Of a DNA stretch of 64,000 bases, positions 26,089 to 35,360 are shown in pieces. A model generated the notes under the pieces. It saw only the letters and a list, made by a program, of their open reading frames with translations, ran no database searches and had not been told where the DNA came from. A program made the translations under genes and the position numbers. Source of the DNA: Terriglobia bacterium (lineage in GTDB: Bacteria; Acidobacteriota; Terriglobia; Acidiferrales; UBA7541). The stretch lies in contig JAIQFB010000001.1 of NCBI GenBank assembly GCA_020073485.1, positions 419,929 through 483,928 of the forward strand, written 5' to 3'. Numbering within the stretch: position 1 is the first letter of the stretch; each line of letters opens with the position of its first letter.

Positions 26089-27678
26089 TCAGGTCCGCGG
26101 AGTCGCTGCTCGCGCGCCCGCGGGGCGCTGCGCCGCCTGCGCCTGGCTGATCATCGTAACGGCGCGGTGCGCTGACAGCGCAGCGCCTTCCTGCCAGCCC
26201 ACCAGATGGCTGATGTGGTCTCCGGCGAAATAGATAGGGCCGTCGGGCTGAATCATTCGCTCGTAACCGGGATACATCTTCGGCTCATCGATGTACACCC
26301 ACGACCCAAGATTGTAGGGAATGCGGCCCCAGCAGACACACATCGGTTTTCTTAGTTGCGCGGAGCGGCCTGGATGGAGCGCTTCGACCGACTGGCGCGA
26401 GGAATCAATTTTCGCGGCCAGGTTCATTTTTTCGAGCACGCTTCCGTTTTCCAGGTTGTAGCCGGCGATGACCACGCCTTCCTTCGAGAAAAGACGCCCG
26501 CTGGGATACCACACCAGATCCACCGGCCGGTCGAGAAACGAAATGCCGCCGAAGATCGAGTCTTCTTTTTCCCAGAAGCGCGGCGATTCCCAGGCGATCT
26601 TGTACGCGGCGTCGTAGGGCGAAGTTTCGATGATGTTCTTCACCTCGGGCGAAAAATCGGTGTCTATCGACTTCAGCACCGACATTGGCATGGCGCAGAT
26701 GCAGTACTCGGCATCCACGGTTTCACTCGTTCCCGTTTTCAGGTTGCGGTAGGCCACGCGCACGCCGCCTGGCGTCTTGCGGATCTGCGTGACCGGAGAC
26801 TGGAACCGGATTAAATGTCCGACGCGCTTTTCAAACGCGGCGGCCACGTGGTCCATCCCGCCAATGGGCTGGAACATCGTGGGCTGCCAGGGGAAATACT
26901 CGTCGTACATCAACTGCTTCCAGAGATGCGCATCGAGCAGCACGCTCATATCCAGCGGATCGTGCACCACTCCGTCCGCCTCGCCCGCGCCGGGCATCGA
27001 TTTGTATCCCGCGCGCTCCGAGCCTTTGTAAAAAAGATCCGGCGAGAGATCGCCGTAGATTCGCAGGAATTCGAGCATGCGTTCCTTGTCCTGGGGCGTC
27101 AGCTCCTGGTCGAGCGCGTTGCGATTGATGGATTTGGCCAGCAGTTCAGAGACGTGCCCGCGCGTATCGTTCACCACCTGGCGCTGCTCGACAGGCTTGC
27201 CGCCGTTCATGCGGTCGCTCTGCATCCGCGCGCTGCGCGAGGTGTTCACCTCCACTTCCAGCGGCACTCCGAACTCGTGGCAGTAGCCCAGCATGGTGCG
27301 GTGCTGCGAGGGGAATCGCGCCGGGCCGGCGTTGAAGTAATTTCCTTCGTCGAACGTGCAGATCTGCGATGTGCCGTCTGTCATTTCCACGCGCGTGCCG
27401 TTGCGGATCGTCCAGTTGCGCCCGCCCGCGCGGGCGCGCGCTTCCAGGATCACGCACTCGTAGCCTGCCTTCGACAGTTCCATGGCGGACACCATTCCCG
27501 CGATTCCCGCGCCCAGGATCACCACGCGCTTCGCTCCGCCCGCGGGACTCGCCAGTTGCGGCGTGCTCGCCTCGCTCGCGGGAATCGCCAGCAGACCGAG
27601 CGATTGCATCATCATGTAGGTCATGCCGAAGCCGCCGGCGCGGCCGACTTGCGTGAGGAAGTGGCGTCGTGTGGTCAT
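26089..27678 (-). CDS. Flavin monoamine/amino acid oxidase, Tat-exported
   Basis: A 529-residue flavoprotein. The N-terminus TTRRHFLTQVGRAGG is a twin-arginine-type signal, followed by a hydrophobic stretch, so it is probably exported to the periplasm. The FAD motif VVILGAGIAGMVSAMELS (about residues 51-68) and the GGR motif ARARAGGRNW follow, and the C-terminal FAD contact is IYFAGDHISHLVGWQEGAAL near 490. This is the FAD amine/L-amino-acid oxidase group, which makes an imine or ketone plus H2O2 from an amine. Substrate unknown. It ends 11 bases from the carbamoyltransferase stop, convergent. Confidence 0.88.
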   Translation of the reverse strand: MTTRRHFLTQVGRAGGFGMTYMMMQSLGLLAIPASEASTPQLASPAGGAKRVVILGAGIAGMVSAMELSKAGYECVILEARARAGGRNWTIRNGTRVEMTDGTSQICTFDEGNYFNAGPARFPSQHRTMLGYCHEFGVPLEVEVNTSRSARMQSDRMNGGKPVEQRQVVNDTRGHVSELLAKSINRNALDQELTPQDKERMLEFLRIYGDLSPDLFYKGSERAGYKSMPGAGEADGVVHDPLDMSVLLDAHLWKQLMYDEYFPWQPTMFQPIGGMDHVAAAFEKRVGHLIRFQSPVTQIRKTPGGVRVAYRNLKTGTSETVDAEYCICAMPMSVLKSIDTDFSPEVKNIIETSPYDAAYKIAWESPRFWEKEDSIFGGISFLDRPVDLVWYPSGRLFSKEGVVIAGYNLENGSVLEKMNLAAKIDSSRQSVEALHPGRSAQLRKPMCVCWGRIPYNLGSWVYIDEPKMYPGYERMIQPDGPIYFAGDHISHLVGWQEGAALSAHRAVTMISQAQAAQRPAGARAATPRT

Positions 27679-28028
27679 GAGGGAACCTCTTCAGGGCTTA
27701 AGTTAATGGGCGAAAGAGACCGGAGTCAAATCGTTTGAACCGATGTCTCGAATCCAAACTCTCGACTCGCGCACGATAAACCACTGTTGCGCGCACAAAC
27801 AGCACCCACTGGATTTTGAGCGCGAGGCCGGCACGCGGAAGTCCACGGGCTGGTGAGCTTGCAGAAATAAAACCAAAACGTCGTCATTCCGAGTCCCGGT
27901 AGGGACCGGGATAATCTACGCGAGGAATCCCTCTTTAATTTAGAGTCAGGAAAGGAGGGATTCCTCGGCAGAAGCATGCCTCGGAATAATGGTGTCTTGA
28001 GTTCTTTCCGCAGGTAGGAAAGCCTGTG
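27679..28028. other. 350-base gap between amine oxidase and UXS genes
   Basis: Both flanking genes read leftward. It holds a family A palindrome (listed separately) and a short B-like piece near 28016-28030 (GCCTGTGCTAC). No open frame in it looks coding. A promoter for the amine oxidase must lie in the 27679-27880 part, but I see no clear boxes. Confidence 0.5.
27883..27990. repeat. Palindromic repeat family A, copy 3
   Basis: A longer, rearranged copy. The arms carry GAGGAATCCCTC and GAGGGATTCCTC and outer GTCATTCCGAG and CTCGGAATAATGG, but extra material forms nested hairpins (CCCGGTAGGGACCGGG on one side, GGCAGAAGCATGCC on the other). It lies 39 bases downstream of the UDP-glucuronate decarboxylase stop. 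Confidence 0.8.
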
Positions 28029-28982
28029 CTACTTTGACGCCTGCTGTGCCTCGGCAAACTGCTTCTTGAACGATTCCAGTGTCAGCCGCAGGCCTTCCTC
28101 AAGATTCACCTTGGGTTCCCATCCCAGAATGCGCCGCGCCTTGGTAATGTCCGGGCAGCGCTGCTTGGGATCGTCCTGGGGCAGTGGCTCGAAGATGATG
28201 GGAGTGGTCACGCCGAGCAGCGCGCGCACACGCTCGGCAAATTCCAGAATCGTAATTTCGTGCGGATTTCCGATGTTGGTCGGCAGGTGCTCGTCGGACA
28301 TCATCAGCCGGTAGATTCCCTCGATCAAATCGGAAACGTAGCAGAAGCTGCGCGTCTGTTTTCCGTTGCCGTAGACGGTAATCGGTTTCCCCGTGAGCCC
28401 TTGATGCACGAAGTTGGGCAGCGCGCGGCCATCATTGAGGCGCATGCGCGGCCCGTAAGTGTTGAAGATGCGCACGATGTGCGTGTCCAGCCCCTTGGCC
28501 CTGTGATAGGCCATTACCAGGGCCTCGGCGAAACGCTTGGCTTCGTCATACACGCCGCGCGGGCCCACCGTGTTCACGTTGCCCCAATAGGTCTCCGGCT
28601 GCGGGCTGATCGTAGGATCGCCGTAGCATTCGGATGTGGACGCCAGGAAATATTTCGCTTTTTTCGCCAGAGCCAGCCCCAGCGTATTGTGCGTGCCGAG
28701 CGATCCGACCTTCAGCGTCTGAATCGGCAGCTTAAGATAATCGACCGGGCTTGCCGGCGAGGCGAAGTGCAGGACGTAATCGACCTCTCCCGGAACGTCG
28801 ATATATTTCGTGACGTCGTGCTGCATCATCCGGAAATGCGGGTTGTCCCTCAGGTGCAGCACATTGCGCTCGGTCCCCGTAACCAGATTGTCGATCGACA
28901 ACACATCCCAGCCGCGCGCCAGCAGATAATCGCAAAGGTGCGATCCCAGGAATCCAGCGCCGCCGGTGACTACTGCTCGCAT
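28029..28982 (-). CDS. UDP-glucuronate decarboxylase (UXS), makes UDP-xylose
   Basis: A 317-residue protein; I start it at ATG 28982 because GGAG lies upstream and the NAD motif begins at once ([20 protein letters not shown]), although the frame is open to 29072. Family markers are [12 protein letters not shown], the [12 protein letters not shown] segment, STSECYGDP and the catalytic [12 protein letters not shown]. The length equals the usual bacterial enzyme. It decarboxylates UDP-glucuronate to UDP-xylose, which, with the UDP-glucuronate epimerase near 4000, supplies pentose and uronate donors to the glycan locus. Confidence 0.93.
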   Translation of the reverse strand: MRAVVTGGAGFLGSHLCDYLLARGWDVLSIDNLVTGTERNVLHLRDNPHFRMMQHDVTKYIDVPGEVDYVLHFASPASPVDYLKLPIQTLKVGSLGTHNTLGLALAKKAKYFLASTSECYGDPTISPQPETYWGNVNTVGPRGVYDEAKRFAEALVMAYHRAKGLDTHIVRIFNTYGPRMRLNDGRALPNFVHQGLTGKPITVYGNGKQTRSFCYVSDLIEGIYRLMMSDEHLPTNIGNPHEITILEFAERVRALLGVTTPIIFEPLPQDDPKQRCPDITKARRILGWEPKVNLEEGLRLTLESFKKQFAEAQQASK

Positions 28983-29208
28983 CGTCTTCGCTCCATGATC
29001 GCGTGTGCTCCCAAACCTTTGATCCGGTTCTTGAAACCGCAGGGTATTGTAGCCTTCCGCGTGTTTCTTCACAAAGATTGGTTCGGGGAATGGATTGGTT
29101 TCGGATAAGGGCGTTAATGCGGCGCAAATTGTGACTGTACTGAATTCCGCGGAGAAACCTCGCCTGAATTGTTTAAGCTGGGCAGCCTCTTATGGCGCCG
29201 AGCAGGTC

Positions 29209-29649
29209 TTATTCCTTTTTTGTTGTCTGGATCGACTCGATGTATGCGGTCAGGTCACGGACGCGTTTTTCCAGGACCTTTGGATTGGACTTCAGGCTGT
29301 AAAACACGTCGCCCCATGCCGGCATTTCGGGTGTGCCATGCGCGGGAATCCGGCCTTTGTTGTAAATCGCGTTCCGTACGCGATCCGCTGGAAACTTCCC
29401 CGCGTTTCGTTCACTAAGGGCGGTCAGATCAGTCGGCGGCACGCGTCTTTCCGGTTCGCTCGATTCGGGATCGTACATGGAGCCGTTGCCCTTCGCTTCC
29501 ACGCCGTGGCATACCGAGCAATGCTCGTGATACAACTCCTTGCCCGCGGCTATGTTAGCTTTGGGGCCCGGTCGAGCGGGCGTTTGGCCAAAGGCGACCA
29601 GCCCGGTGCCAAAAGTGACCGCTAGAATTGCCCATTTCACGCAACGCAC
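29209..29649 (-). CDS. Exported c-type cytochrome
   Basis: A 146-residue protein with a signal peptide (MRCVKWAILAVTFGTGLVAFGQ) and a single CxxCH haem site in YHEHCSVCHGVEAKGNG near residue 46. The distal Met is probably in TPEMPAWGDV near 109. It is a small periplasmic cytochrome c (cbb3-III-like) carrying electrons. It follows, 63 bases later on the same leftward strand, the exported protein at 29713-30285, so the two may be cotranscribed. The oxidase or dehydrogenase partner is not in the window. Confidence 0.85.
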   Translation of the reverse strand: MRCVKWAILAVTFGTGLVAFGQTPARPGPKANIAAGKELYHEHCSVCHGVEAKGNGSMYDPESSEPERRVPPTDLTALSERNAGKFPADRVRNAIYNKGRIPAHGTPEMPAWGDVFYSLKSNPKVLEKRVRDLTAYIESIQTTKKE

Positions 29650-29712
29650 GATGCACCTCTTTTCCGAAATTCGGGCTAACTTAAAGCCGAAGTCCCATGT
29701 GGTCGCAGAAAC

Positions 29713-30285
29713 TCACTTGCTCTTGACTTCGTCCGAAATATTGGGCGAATCTCCGGTTTTGTGATCCACAATTTGGTAGAGCAGGAAAGCATGAATTGCG
29801 TCCCTGGCCTGCGCGCTCGCTGTTGTGACTCGTACCCAGGCCCCATTCTCTGTTTCCTGATACTCATACTGAATTTGGCCGCGTAAGGCGATCATGGTTG
29901 GCACGCCGGGCGGCGTCGTGCCGTGGATATACATGGGCGATTGGAAGTTTCCGGCCGGAAACTTCCTGGCAATGTGCCAAAGATGCATGCGGATCTGATC
30001 CCGGCTTGCCGTGTCCTTGGAGTCGTTCGCAGTGACTTCGATGGCGCCCCCATTTTTATACAGCCGAAAGTGATGCGTGGTCAGTTCCTGCGAAAATCCC
30101 ATCTCCTGCCCGCCCCGCTTCATCATTTCGGCATGATGCGGGTCTTGGCTCTGGGCCACTTCCGTTTGTTGAGCGTGGAGCGCGGCACTCGCCGACAAAA
30201 CCACCAGAAGCGGAACCACCGTCCGCGTCACCGTTGCCGAAATTCTCGCTACATGGAATGGGCGCAGAATCGATTTGTTTTTCAT
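29713..30285 (-). CDS. Exported protein of unknown function, acidobacterial type
   Basis: A 190-residue protein started at ATG 30285, where AAGGA is correctly spaced; an upstream in-frame ATG at 30291 sits directly on that AAGG. A signal peptide (VVPLLVVLSASAALHAQ) is followed by a soluble domain with the segments MGFSQELTTHHFRLYKNGG, SRDQIRMHLWHIARKF and DAIHAFLLYQIVDHKTGD. From memory, proteins with this pattern are common in acidobacterial genomes and are sometimes mislabelled aspartate carbamoyltransferase; there is no sign of that enzyme here. Several His and Met residues near MMKRGGQEM could bind metal, which is a guess. Confidence 0.7.
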   Translation of the reverse strand: MKNKSILRPFHVARISATVTRTVVPLLVVLSASAALHAQQTEVAQSQDPHHAEMMKRGGQEMGFSQELTTHHFRLYKNGGAIEVTANDSKDTASRDQIRMHLWHIARKFPAGNFQSPMYIHGTTPPGVPTMIALRGQIQYEYQETENGAWVRVTTASAQARDAIHAFLLYQIVDHKTGDSPNISDEVKSK

Positions 30286-30468
30286 GATCATCCTTGCAGT
30301 TATCGTCATCTTCCTCGGTGCCAGACCGGGAATCTGTGATTTACATCACTCTTGGCCGTGAGGCACCTGCCGGGGGAACCGCCGATGGGAAACTAGCGAT
30401 TCCGCTGATTTACCCAGCATTGACCTCGCCCGTGGGGCAGGTTAGGATGCCAAGTCTGCTCATCGGAT

Positions 30469-30684
30469 ATGTCGCATAATCGATTCTATCTGCTGCGGTG
30501 CTGCCCATCCTGCAACAGTTTGGACGTGCGCCGTTCGCACAAGCGCGGGTTTTTTGAAATACTGATTCTTCCGTTTGCCTTGCTGCGGCCCTTCCGATGC
30601 GAGGATTGCACCAAGCGGCACTACAATTTCTTTTTTACCCGGGCGCTGCACGAGCCTGAGGACAAGGCTAAGCGAAAGGCGTGA
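30469..30684 (+). CDS. Small zinc-ribbon-like protein
   Basis: A 71-residue protein with two CxxC pairs, CPSCNSLDVRRS and FRCEDCTKRHYN, separated by a hydrophobic patch (FFEILILPFALLRPF). The layout is that of a small zinc ribbon, with a basic tail (DKAKRKA). It lies 55 bases upstream of a DUF218 gene. Function unknown; DNA or RNA binding or a membrane-linked role would both fit. Confidence 0.55.
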   Translation: MSHNRFYLLRCCPSCNSLDVRRSHKRGFFEILILPFALLRPFRCEDCTKRHYNFFFTRALHEPEDKAKRKA

Positions 30685-30739
30685 ACCATCGCGCGAGCCG
30701 TTCGTTTTGAGCCTTGTTGAGTCGGGATTAGGCTGAATT

Positions 30740-31387
30740 GTGACTGAATCGAAATCGAAAATGCGGCGCTGGCTGATTCCCGGGGGAATTTTCATCGTTC
30801 TGGGCGCCGCCGCAGCCCTCGTGTTTTTAAAGATCGGCGGGTGGCTGATGGTTCAGGATCCGGCTGCCCATGCGGACGTGATCATCGTCCTGAGCGGAGA
30901 CCTTCCGGTGCGTGCCGTGCAAGCGGCGGAACTGTACAAGGCCGGGTACGCGGATCAGGTCTGGGTTTCGCCGCCGATCTCTCCCGCGGCAGAGTTGAAG
31001 GGCATGAACATTTCGTTTCTTGGGGAAGATTTCTATAACGAAAAAGTGCTGCTGGCCGAAGGTGTCCGCCCGGACGCCATACGCGTGATGGACCGGCCCA
31101 GCGCGAACACCGAAGAGGAAGTGCGCGAAATCTCCGAGTGGCTTCGCGACAATAATTTCCACACCGCGATCGTCGTGACGTCGAAGCCGCACACGCGCCG
31201 CGTGCGTACCATCTGGCGCAAGCTGATCGGATCGGACCCGCGCCTGATTGTGCGCTTTGCGGCCGGCGATCCCTACGACGGGGCGCATTGGTGGCGCCAC
31301 ACGCATGACGCGCTGGACGTGGTTCGTGAAATACTTGGATTGTTCAATGCCTGGGCCGGATTTCCGTTGCGCCCGAGCAGGACTTAG
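30740..31387 (+). CDS. YdcF/SanA-like DUF218 protein
   Basis: A 215-residue protein from GTG 30740. One N-terminal helix (WLIPGGIFIVLGAAAALVFL) anchors it. The DUF218 core shows ADVIIVLSGDLPVRAVQAAEL, the RPSANTEEE segment and FHTAIVVTSKPHTRRVRTIW, the conserved family motifs. Members (SanA, ElyC, YdcF) affect envelope barrier or lipid-carrier metabolism. Its stop is followed after two bases by the ATG of a membrane glycosyltransferase, so the pair is probably cotranscribed. Confidence 0.85.
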   Translation: MTESKSKMRRWLIPGGIFIVLGAAAALVFLKIGGWLMVQDPAAHADVIIVLSGDLPVRAVQAAELYKAGYADQVWVSPPISPAAELKGMNISFLGEDFYNEKVLLAEGVRPDAIRVMDRPSANTEEEVREISEWLRDNNFHTAIVVTSKPHTRRVRTIWRKLIGSDPRLIVRFAAGDPYDGAHWWRHTHDALDVVREILGLFNAWAGFPLRPSRT

Positions 31388-31389
31388 TG

Positions 31390-32961
31390 ATGCCCGCCTC
31401 CCGTCGCAAGCCGAATGAACTCGTCGGGCAGGCCATGCCGCTCCTGCTGCTGGGCATGGCACTGGTCTCCTCCAATCATTACGTGACGTTCGTCGACGAC
31501 GAGGTCCGCAGCCTGGACGCCGCGGCGCAGCCCGTGCGCTCTCTGTTCGCATCCTTTCTTGCCGGCCCCGGGCGTGCCGATATTCCTCCGCTGTACGGCA
31601 TCGTGCTTCACTTCTGGCTGCGCTCAACCAACTGGAACTTTGAATATCTGCGCATCCCCGCCATCGCCTTCTTTCTCGTGGGACTGTTTTTTCTGGCGCG
31701 CGCCGCGCATCGCTTCGGCGGACCGACCGCAGCCAGCGCCGCCGTCTGGGTGGGCATCCTCTGGCCTTTCGGATTTCATTACGGGCGGCTCGCGGCGCCA
31801 TATTCATTTGTGTTTTTCCTGATTGCCGGGCTTACGTTCACCTATTTGCGTTTTCTGGAGCAGGGAAGCTTCGAGCGCTGGGCCGCGTTGTTTCTATTCG
31901 GCGCGGCGCTGTTGTGGACCAGCGCCGTCGGCTGGGCGGTGCTGGCGTGCCTCGCGATCGATCAGGTGATTCGCCGCCGCGCCGGAGAAAACAAACTCCC
32001 CATCGCGGTGCTGGCGCGCACGGCAATTTTATGGATCGCTGCGTTCGTGCCGCTGCTGCGCGCGTCCTACGGGGAATGGGTCGCCAGCATCCACGTTCAC
32101 CACTCTTTCTCATCTTCCGTCACGAACTGCGCGCTGCAGATCTACAACCTGTTCGTGAGCGAATCGGTCGCGCCCTGGCGCTGGCAGCTCAGCGTGCCGG
32201 CGGCGATCGGCGTTTTGGCCTGTGCTGTCCTGGTTTTCATGAAGGGAACATGGGCGTCGCGCCGGTACCTGATTTTTGGCTTGGGCCTGATTATCATGAT
32301 GGCCGCGATTGGAAATTTGGCGCCGCGCCGCCTGTGTTTCGCCGCTCCCTGGGTGGTCCTGGCGATCGCGGTTGCCATTGGATCGATCGAGTCTCGCTGG
32401 GCGCGCCCGAGCTTCGCGGTGGCTCTGCTGCTCGTCGGCGGGCTCGGCTGGTACGGCATCTATTCGAGGCGTTTCTATTCGGCGCCGCAGTTTCTGGAGC
32501 CCTGGGCGCAACTGGCCGGGGATGACGCGGGCAAGATTCAGACCGGCGCCACCGTCGTTTCCAATAGCAGGCCGTTTTTCCTCTATCTTACGTATGCCCT
32601 TCAGCCGCCCACCAGCAGCACGGAACCGATCCTGGTGGGTTTGCTTCCGGATTTCGCCGTGCAACCTGCCGTGAAAACCGCGCAGCAATGGCTCTCGGCG
32701 GGGCATCCCATGACTCCTGCGATGATTTGGATTCACGGCGCGGACGACCCCGATTCCGAGCCAGCCATGGAAAATGCAGCCCAGGAGCTTGACCGTGCGT
32801 GCGGCTCGCGCGTCTCCCGCCTGATGATGCGCGACACTGGTTTCGAGTGGAAACAGCGATTCCTGCCCGAAGAGGCTATAGCGCCATGGCGAATCGAATC
32901 CCGCGAGTACGATTGCGCGTCCTCGAATTCGCAGGAGATTTACCCCATCCCGGCGCGCTGA
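31390..32961 (+). CDS. Polytopic membrane glycosyltransferase (GT39-like)
   Basis: A 523-residue protein (ATG 31390; GTG 31387 also possible) starting two bases after the DUF218 stop. About ten helices cover residues 10-360 and a soluble C-terminal domain follows. The first periplasmic loop carries an acidic motif, FVDDEVRSLDAA, like the DE motif of GT39/ArnT enzymes that use polyprenyl-phosphate sugars. The GtrB-like enzyme at 9100-10347 could supply its donor. Acceptor unknown: lipid A, protein or a glycan. Confidence 0.72.
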   Translation: MPASRRKPNELVGQAMPLLLLGMALVSSNHYVTFVDDEVRSLDAAAQPVRSLFASFLAGPGRADIPPLYGIVLHFWLRSTNWNFEYLRIPAIAFFLVGLFFLARAAHRFGGPTAASAAVWVGILWPFGFHYGRLAAPYSFVFFLIAGLTFTYLRFLEQGSFERWAALFLFGAALLWTSAVGWAVLACLAIDQVIRRRAGENKLPIAVLARTAILWIAAFVPLLRASYGEWVASIHVHHSFSSSVTNCALQIYNLFVSESVAPWRWQLSVPAAIGVLACAVLVFMKGTWASRRYLIFGLGLIIMMAAIGNLAPRRLCFAAPWVVLAIAVAIGSIESRWARPSFAVALLLVGGLGWYGIYSRRFYSAPQFLEPWAQLAGDDAGKIQTGATVVSNSRPFFLYLTYALQPPTSSTEPILVGLLPDFAVQPAVKTAQQWLSAGHPMTPAMIWIHGADDPDSEPAMENAAQELDRACGSRVSRLMMRDTGFEWKQRFLPEEAIAPWRIESREYDCASSNSQEIYPIPAR

Positions 32962-33321
32962 ACCTCGCGATTGCCCCCGAGAAGCCCGCATAACTGTCTC
33001 AAATACAAAGGTTTAGTTTCACTTTCAAACTTGTAGTACGGTGGGTCCATTGCGCTGCGCGTTTCATAAAGAGATATTGTGCAGCGGAGGAGAAGTCTGG
33101 ATGCGAGCCGTATTGATTTTCGCGCTCTCGGCTGTCGCCCTTAGGGATTTCTTCCTCTACTACTGGCGCGCACTGACCGCTTCCGCGGCGAAATTGAGCT
33201 AATGTTATGAGTCTTAAGAGTTTGAGTCGCCGGGCAGTACTCAGGGACCTCCTGAATGGTACGAGGGACCCATTGCCGGTCCCGTTGGGATACGAGAAAC
33301 TGTAATTGAGGACGGAACTGA
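32962..33321. other. 360-base region with a truncated duplicate gene
   Basis: Beyond the 33-codon truncated frame at 33101-33202 there is a 32-codon frame at 33207-33305 with no recognisable content. A GGAGGAG sequence near 33086 serves the truncated frame. Otherwise nothing is clear. Confidence 0.4.
33101..33202 (+). pseudogene. Truncated tandem copy of the small membrane protein at 33322
   Basis: A 33-codon frame with a strong GGAGGAG ribosome-binding site. Its product, starting MRAVLIFALSAVALRDFFL and continuing YYWRALTASAAK, matches the N-terminus of the downstream protein, MIAGILFMVSLVALIQFGV followed by YYWRAVIAGVAAK, including VAL and YYWRA, with TACTACTGGCGCGC identical in DNA. It stops where the downstream protein goes on for another 96 residues. 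It is probably a decayed or trimmed duplicate, though a functional one-helix peptide is possible. Confidence 0.5.
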
Positions 33322-33714
33322 ATGATTGCGGGCATTCTATTCATGGTTTCGTTAGTCGCCCTGATCCAATTCGGGGTGTACTACTGGCGCGCCGTAATCG
33401 CAGGCGTGGCTGCGAAGACCGTTTCCGAACGCATCCGGGTGGCTGCCGGCCTTTCGACCTCCTCGATCGGCGCGCAGGACTTCCATAACATAATCATTCT
33501 AAATGACTTAACTCCAGACTTGCAAGGTCCTGCGGGAAGCTTTAGAGCCATCCGCGCTTATTATTCCGTCGTCAAGACGCTCGGCAGCATCATCCCCGCG
33601 ATGTCCGAGTGGTCAAAGGCGGAGATGGCCACCTGCGCGCGCTACGTCGCGGTTCTGATGGACCAACACCTGGAACGCAACATGGCCACTGCTGCCCAGA
33701 TGCGCGGGATCTAA
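33322..33714 (+). CDS. Small membrane protein, unknown function
   Basis: A 130-residue protein with one N-terminal helix (ILFMVSLVALIQFGVYYW) then a soluble region rich in Ala and Arg. The segment FRAIRAYYSVVKTLGSIIP and CARYVAVLMDQHLERNMATA look like a conserved helical domain. I do not recognise the family, though similar helical anchors occur in Acidobacteriota. The truncated copy upstream shares only the anchor. Confidence 0.6.
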   Translation: MIAGILFMVSLVALIQFGVYYWRAVIAGVAAKTVSERIRVAAGLSTSSIGAQDFHNIIILNDLTPDLQGPAGSFRAIRAYYSVVKTLGSIIPAMSEWSKAEMATCARYVAVLMDQHLERNMATAAQMRGI

Positions 33715-33837
33715 GCAGCCTCTTGGCTCCCTATCTGACTTGGTTCAAACCCCGTTCAAAACAGCCTAGCTTTTACCTTGCAAACGTTTTTGTCCTAGTG
33801 AAAGACTCGGCCCGCAAAATGGAGGGGAGGATGGAAA

Positions 33838-34272
33838 ATGGATCCTCGGGCTGGGGCGCTGCGCCAACTGCAGACGATTCACGTAATTTTTGTTGTAGTT
33901 ATCTTTATGCAGGGGTACGTCTCTGAGGTACCGGCACGCACGGGGACGGGAGTTACGGAATCCTTCATCTTCACGATCGCAGTAGTCGCCTGGATCGAAT
34001 TGATGATTGCGCATTATCATCGAATAAAGCGGACAATTCCTGCGATGGAAAAATTGCGGCGAGATTCAAACGACGCCGATGCCTTGAAACAGTGGCGTGC
34101 TGGAATCATCTTAGCGATGGTGCTGACCTTGTCGGTTGCTCTCTACGGGGTTGTCCTGCGCAGTCTTGGAGCGGGCCGGCGCATCGCGTGGCCCTTCTTC
34201 CTCGCGGCCTTGATTTTCCTGGTGATCTGGAGGCCGCAGCTCGACCTAGGCGGGGAGATTCCGAAGACCTGA
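33838..34272 (+). CDS. Four-helix membrane protein, unknown function
   Basis: A 144-residue hydrophobic protein with about four membrane segments, including VIFVVVIFMQGYV, FIFTIAVVAWIELMIA, IILAMVLTLSVALYGVVL and WPFFLAALIFLVIWRPQ. Between helices 2 and 3 is a charged cytosolic loop (HYHRIKRTIPAMEKLRRD). No family recognised. It overlaps nothing and ends 5 bases from the fabH stop (convergent). Codon use is less GC-rich than in the flanks. Confidence 0.6.
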   Translation: MDPRAGALRQLQTIHVIFVVVIFMQGYVSEVPARTGTGVTESFIFTIAVVAWIELMIAHYHRIKRTIPAMEKLRRDSNDADALKQWRAGIILAMVLTLSVALYGVVLRSLGAGRRIAWPFFLAALIFLVIWRPQLDLGGEIPKT

Positions 34273-34277
34273 AGTCT

Positions 34278-35276
34278 TCAGTAGGCCCATCGAAGCAGCA
34301 CGGCGCCGGCCGTATACCCGGCTCCCACCGCCACCAGCAGCACCAGATCTCCCTTCTTCAGTCGGCCTTGCGCGACGGCATCGCAAAGCCCCAGCGGGAT
34401 CGTTCCGGCCGTGGTGTTTCCATATCGCTCGATATTGACCATGACCTTGGAGTCGTCCACGCCCAGCCGATCCTGCATGGCTCGGATAATGCGCAAATTC
34501 GCCTGGTGCGGCACGACCAGCGCCAGGTCCTTGCTCGTGTAGCCGTTGCGCTCCAGCATCTCGCAAGCCAACTCGGCCATGCGGCGTACCGCATACTTGA
34601 AGACCTGCGCGCCCTCCTGGTGGATGTAGTGCATTTTCTGGTCGACAGTCTCGTGCGAGGATGGGTGCAGAGAGCCGCCACCCGGCATGAATAAATATTT
34701 TCCTCCGGAGCCGTCCACCTCATGCACAAAGTCGAGAATGCCTTCGTCGTCCCGGTCGGCCGGTTCGAGCAGCACCGCGCCGGCGCCGTCGCCAAACAGC
34801 ACGCAAGTGGCACGGTCCTCATAATTCAGGATGGAGGTCATTACATCGCTGCCGATGGCCAGGGCTTTTTTCTGAGTTCCGGCGCCGACAAACTGTGCGG
34901 CGACGGTCAGCGCATAGACGAATCCGGAGCAGGCCGCCGAAAGATCGAATCCCCAGGCGTGAGTTGCGCCCAGATTGTTTTGAACCAGGCAGGCCGTCGC
35001 GGGAAACATCATGTCCGGGGTCACGCTGGCGACCACGATCAGGTCGATGTCCGAAGCCGGGACGTTCCGGCCGGCAAGGACCTGGCGGGCGGCAGCCGTG
35101 GCCAGATCCGAGGACGCGATGCCCTTATCGGCGACGTGGCGCTCGCGGATGCCGGTGCGTTCGCGAATCCAGGCATCGTTGGTTTCCACCAGTTTTTCCA
35201 GATCGGAGTTGGTCATAACCCGGGGCGGGACATACCCGCTAATACCGGTAATCTTTGCAGCAATGCGTCTAGGCAT
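34278..35276 (-). CDS. fabH: 3-oxoacyl-ACP synthase III (KASIII)
   Basis: A 332-residue thiolase-fold protein. The catalytic Cys is in [13 protein letters not shown] (about residue 114), His in [10 protein letters not shown] (about 259) and Asn in [13 protein letters not shown] (about 289), the FabH triad. ERTGIRERH near 39 is the N-terminal family motif. It condenses acetyl-CoA or another primer with malonyl-ACP to start fatty-acid chains. No other fab gene is near, so it may start a special acyl chain, perhaps one for the acyltransferase in the glycan locus; that is inference. Confidence 0.93.
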   Translation of the reverse strand: MPRRIAAKITGISGYVPPRVMTNSDLEKLVETNDAWIRERTGIRERHVADKGIASSDLATAAARQVLAGRNVPASDIDLIVVASVTPDMMFPATACLVQNNLGATHAWGFDLSAACSGFVYALTVAAQFVGAGTQKKALAIGSDVMTSILNYEDRATCVLFGDGAGAVLLEPADRDDEGILDFVHEVDGSGGKYLFMPGGGSLHPSSHETVDQKMHYIHQEGAQVFKYAVRRMAELACEMLERNGYTSKDLALVVPHQANLRIIRAMQDRLGVDDSKVMVNIERYGNTTAGTIPLGLCDAVAQGRLKKGDLVLLVAVGAGYTAGAVLLRWAY

Positions 35277-35360
35277 TCCGTCTCCTGAAGCGTTTTTGGT
35301 GCCCCGGCAAGAAGAATCGCGATTCTACGCAATCGGAAGGGGTGAAACAAGCCTGCTCTT

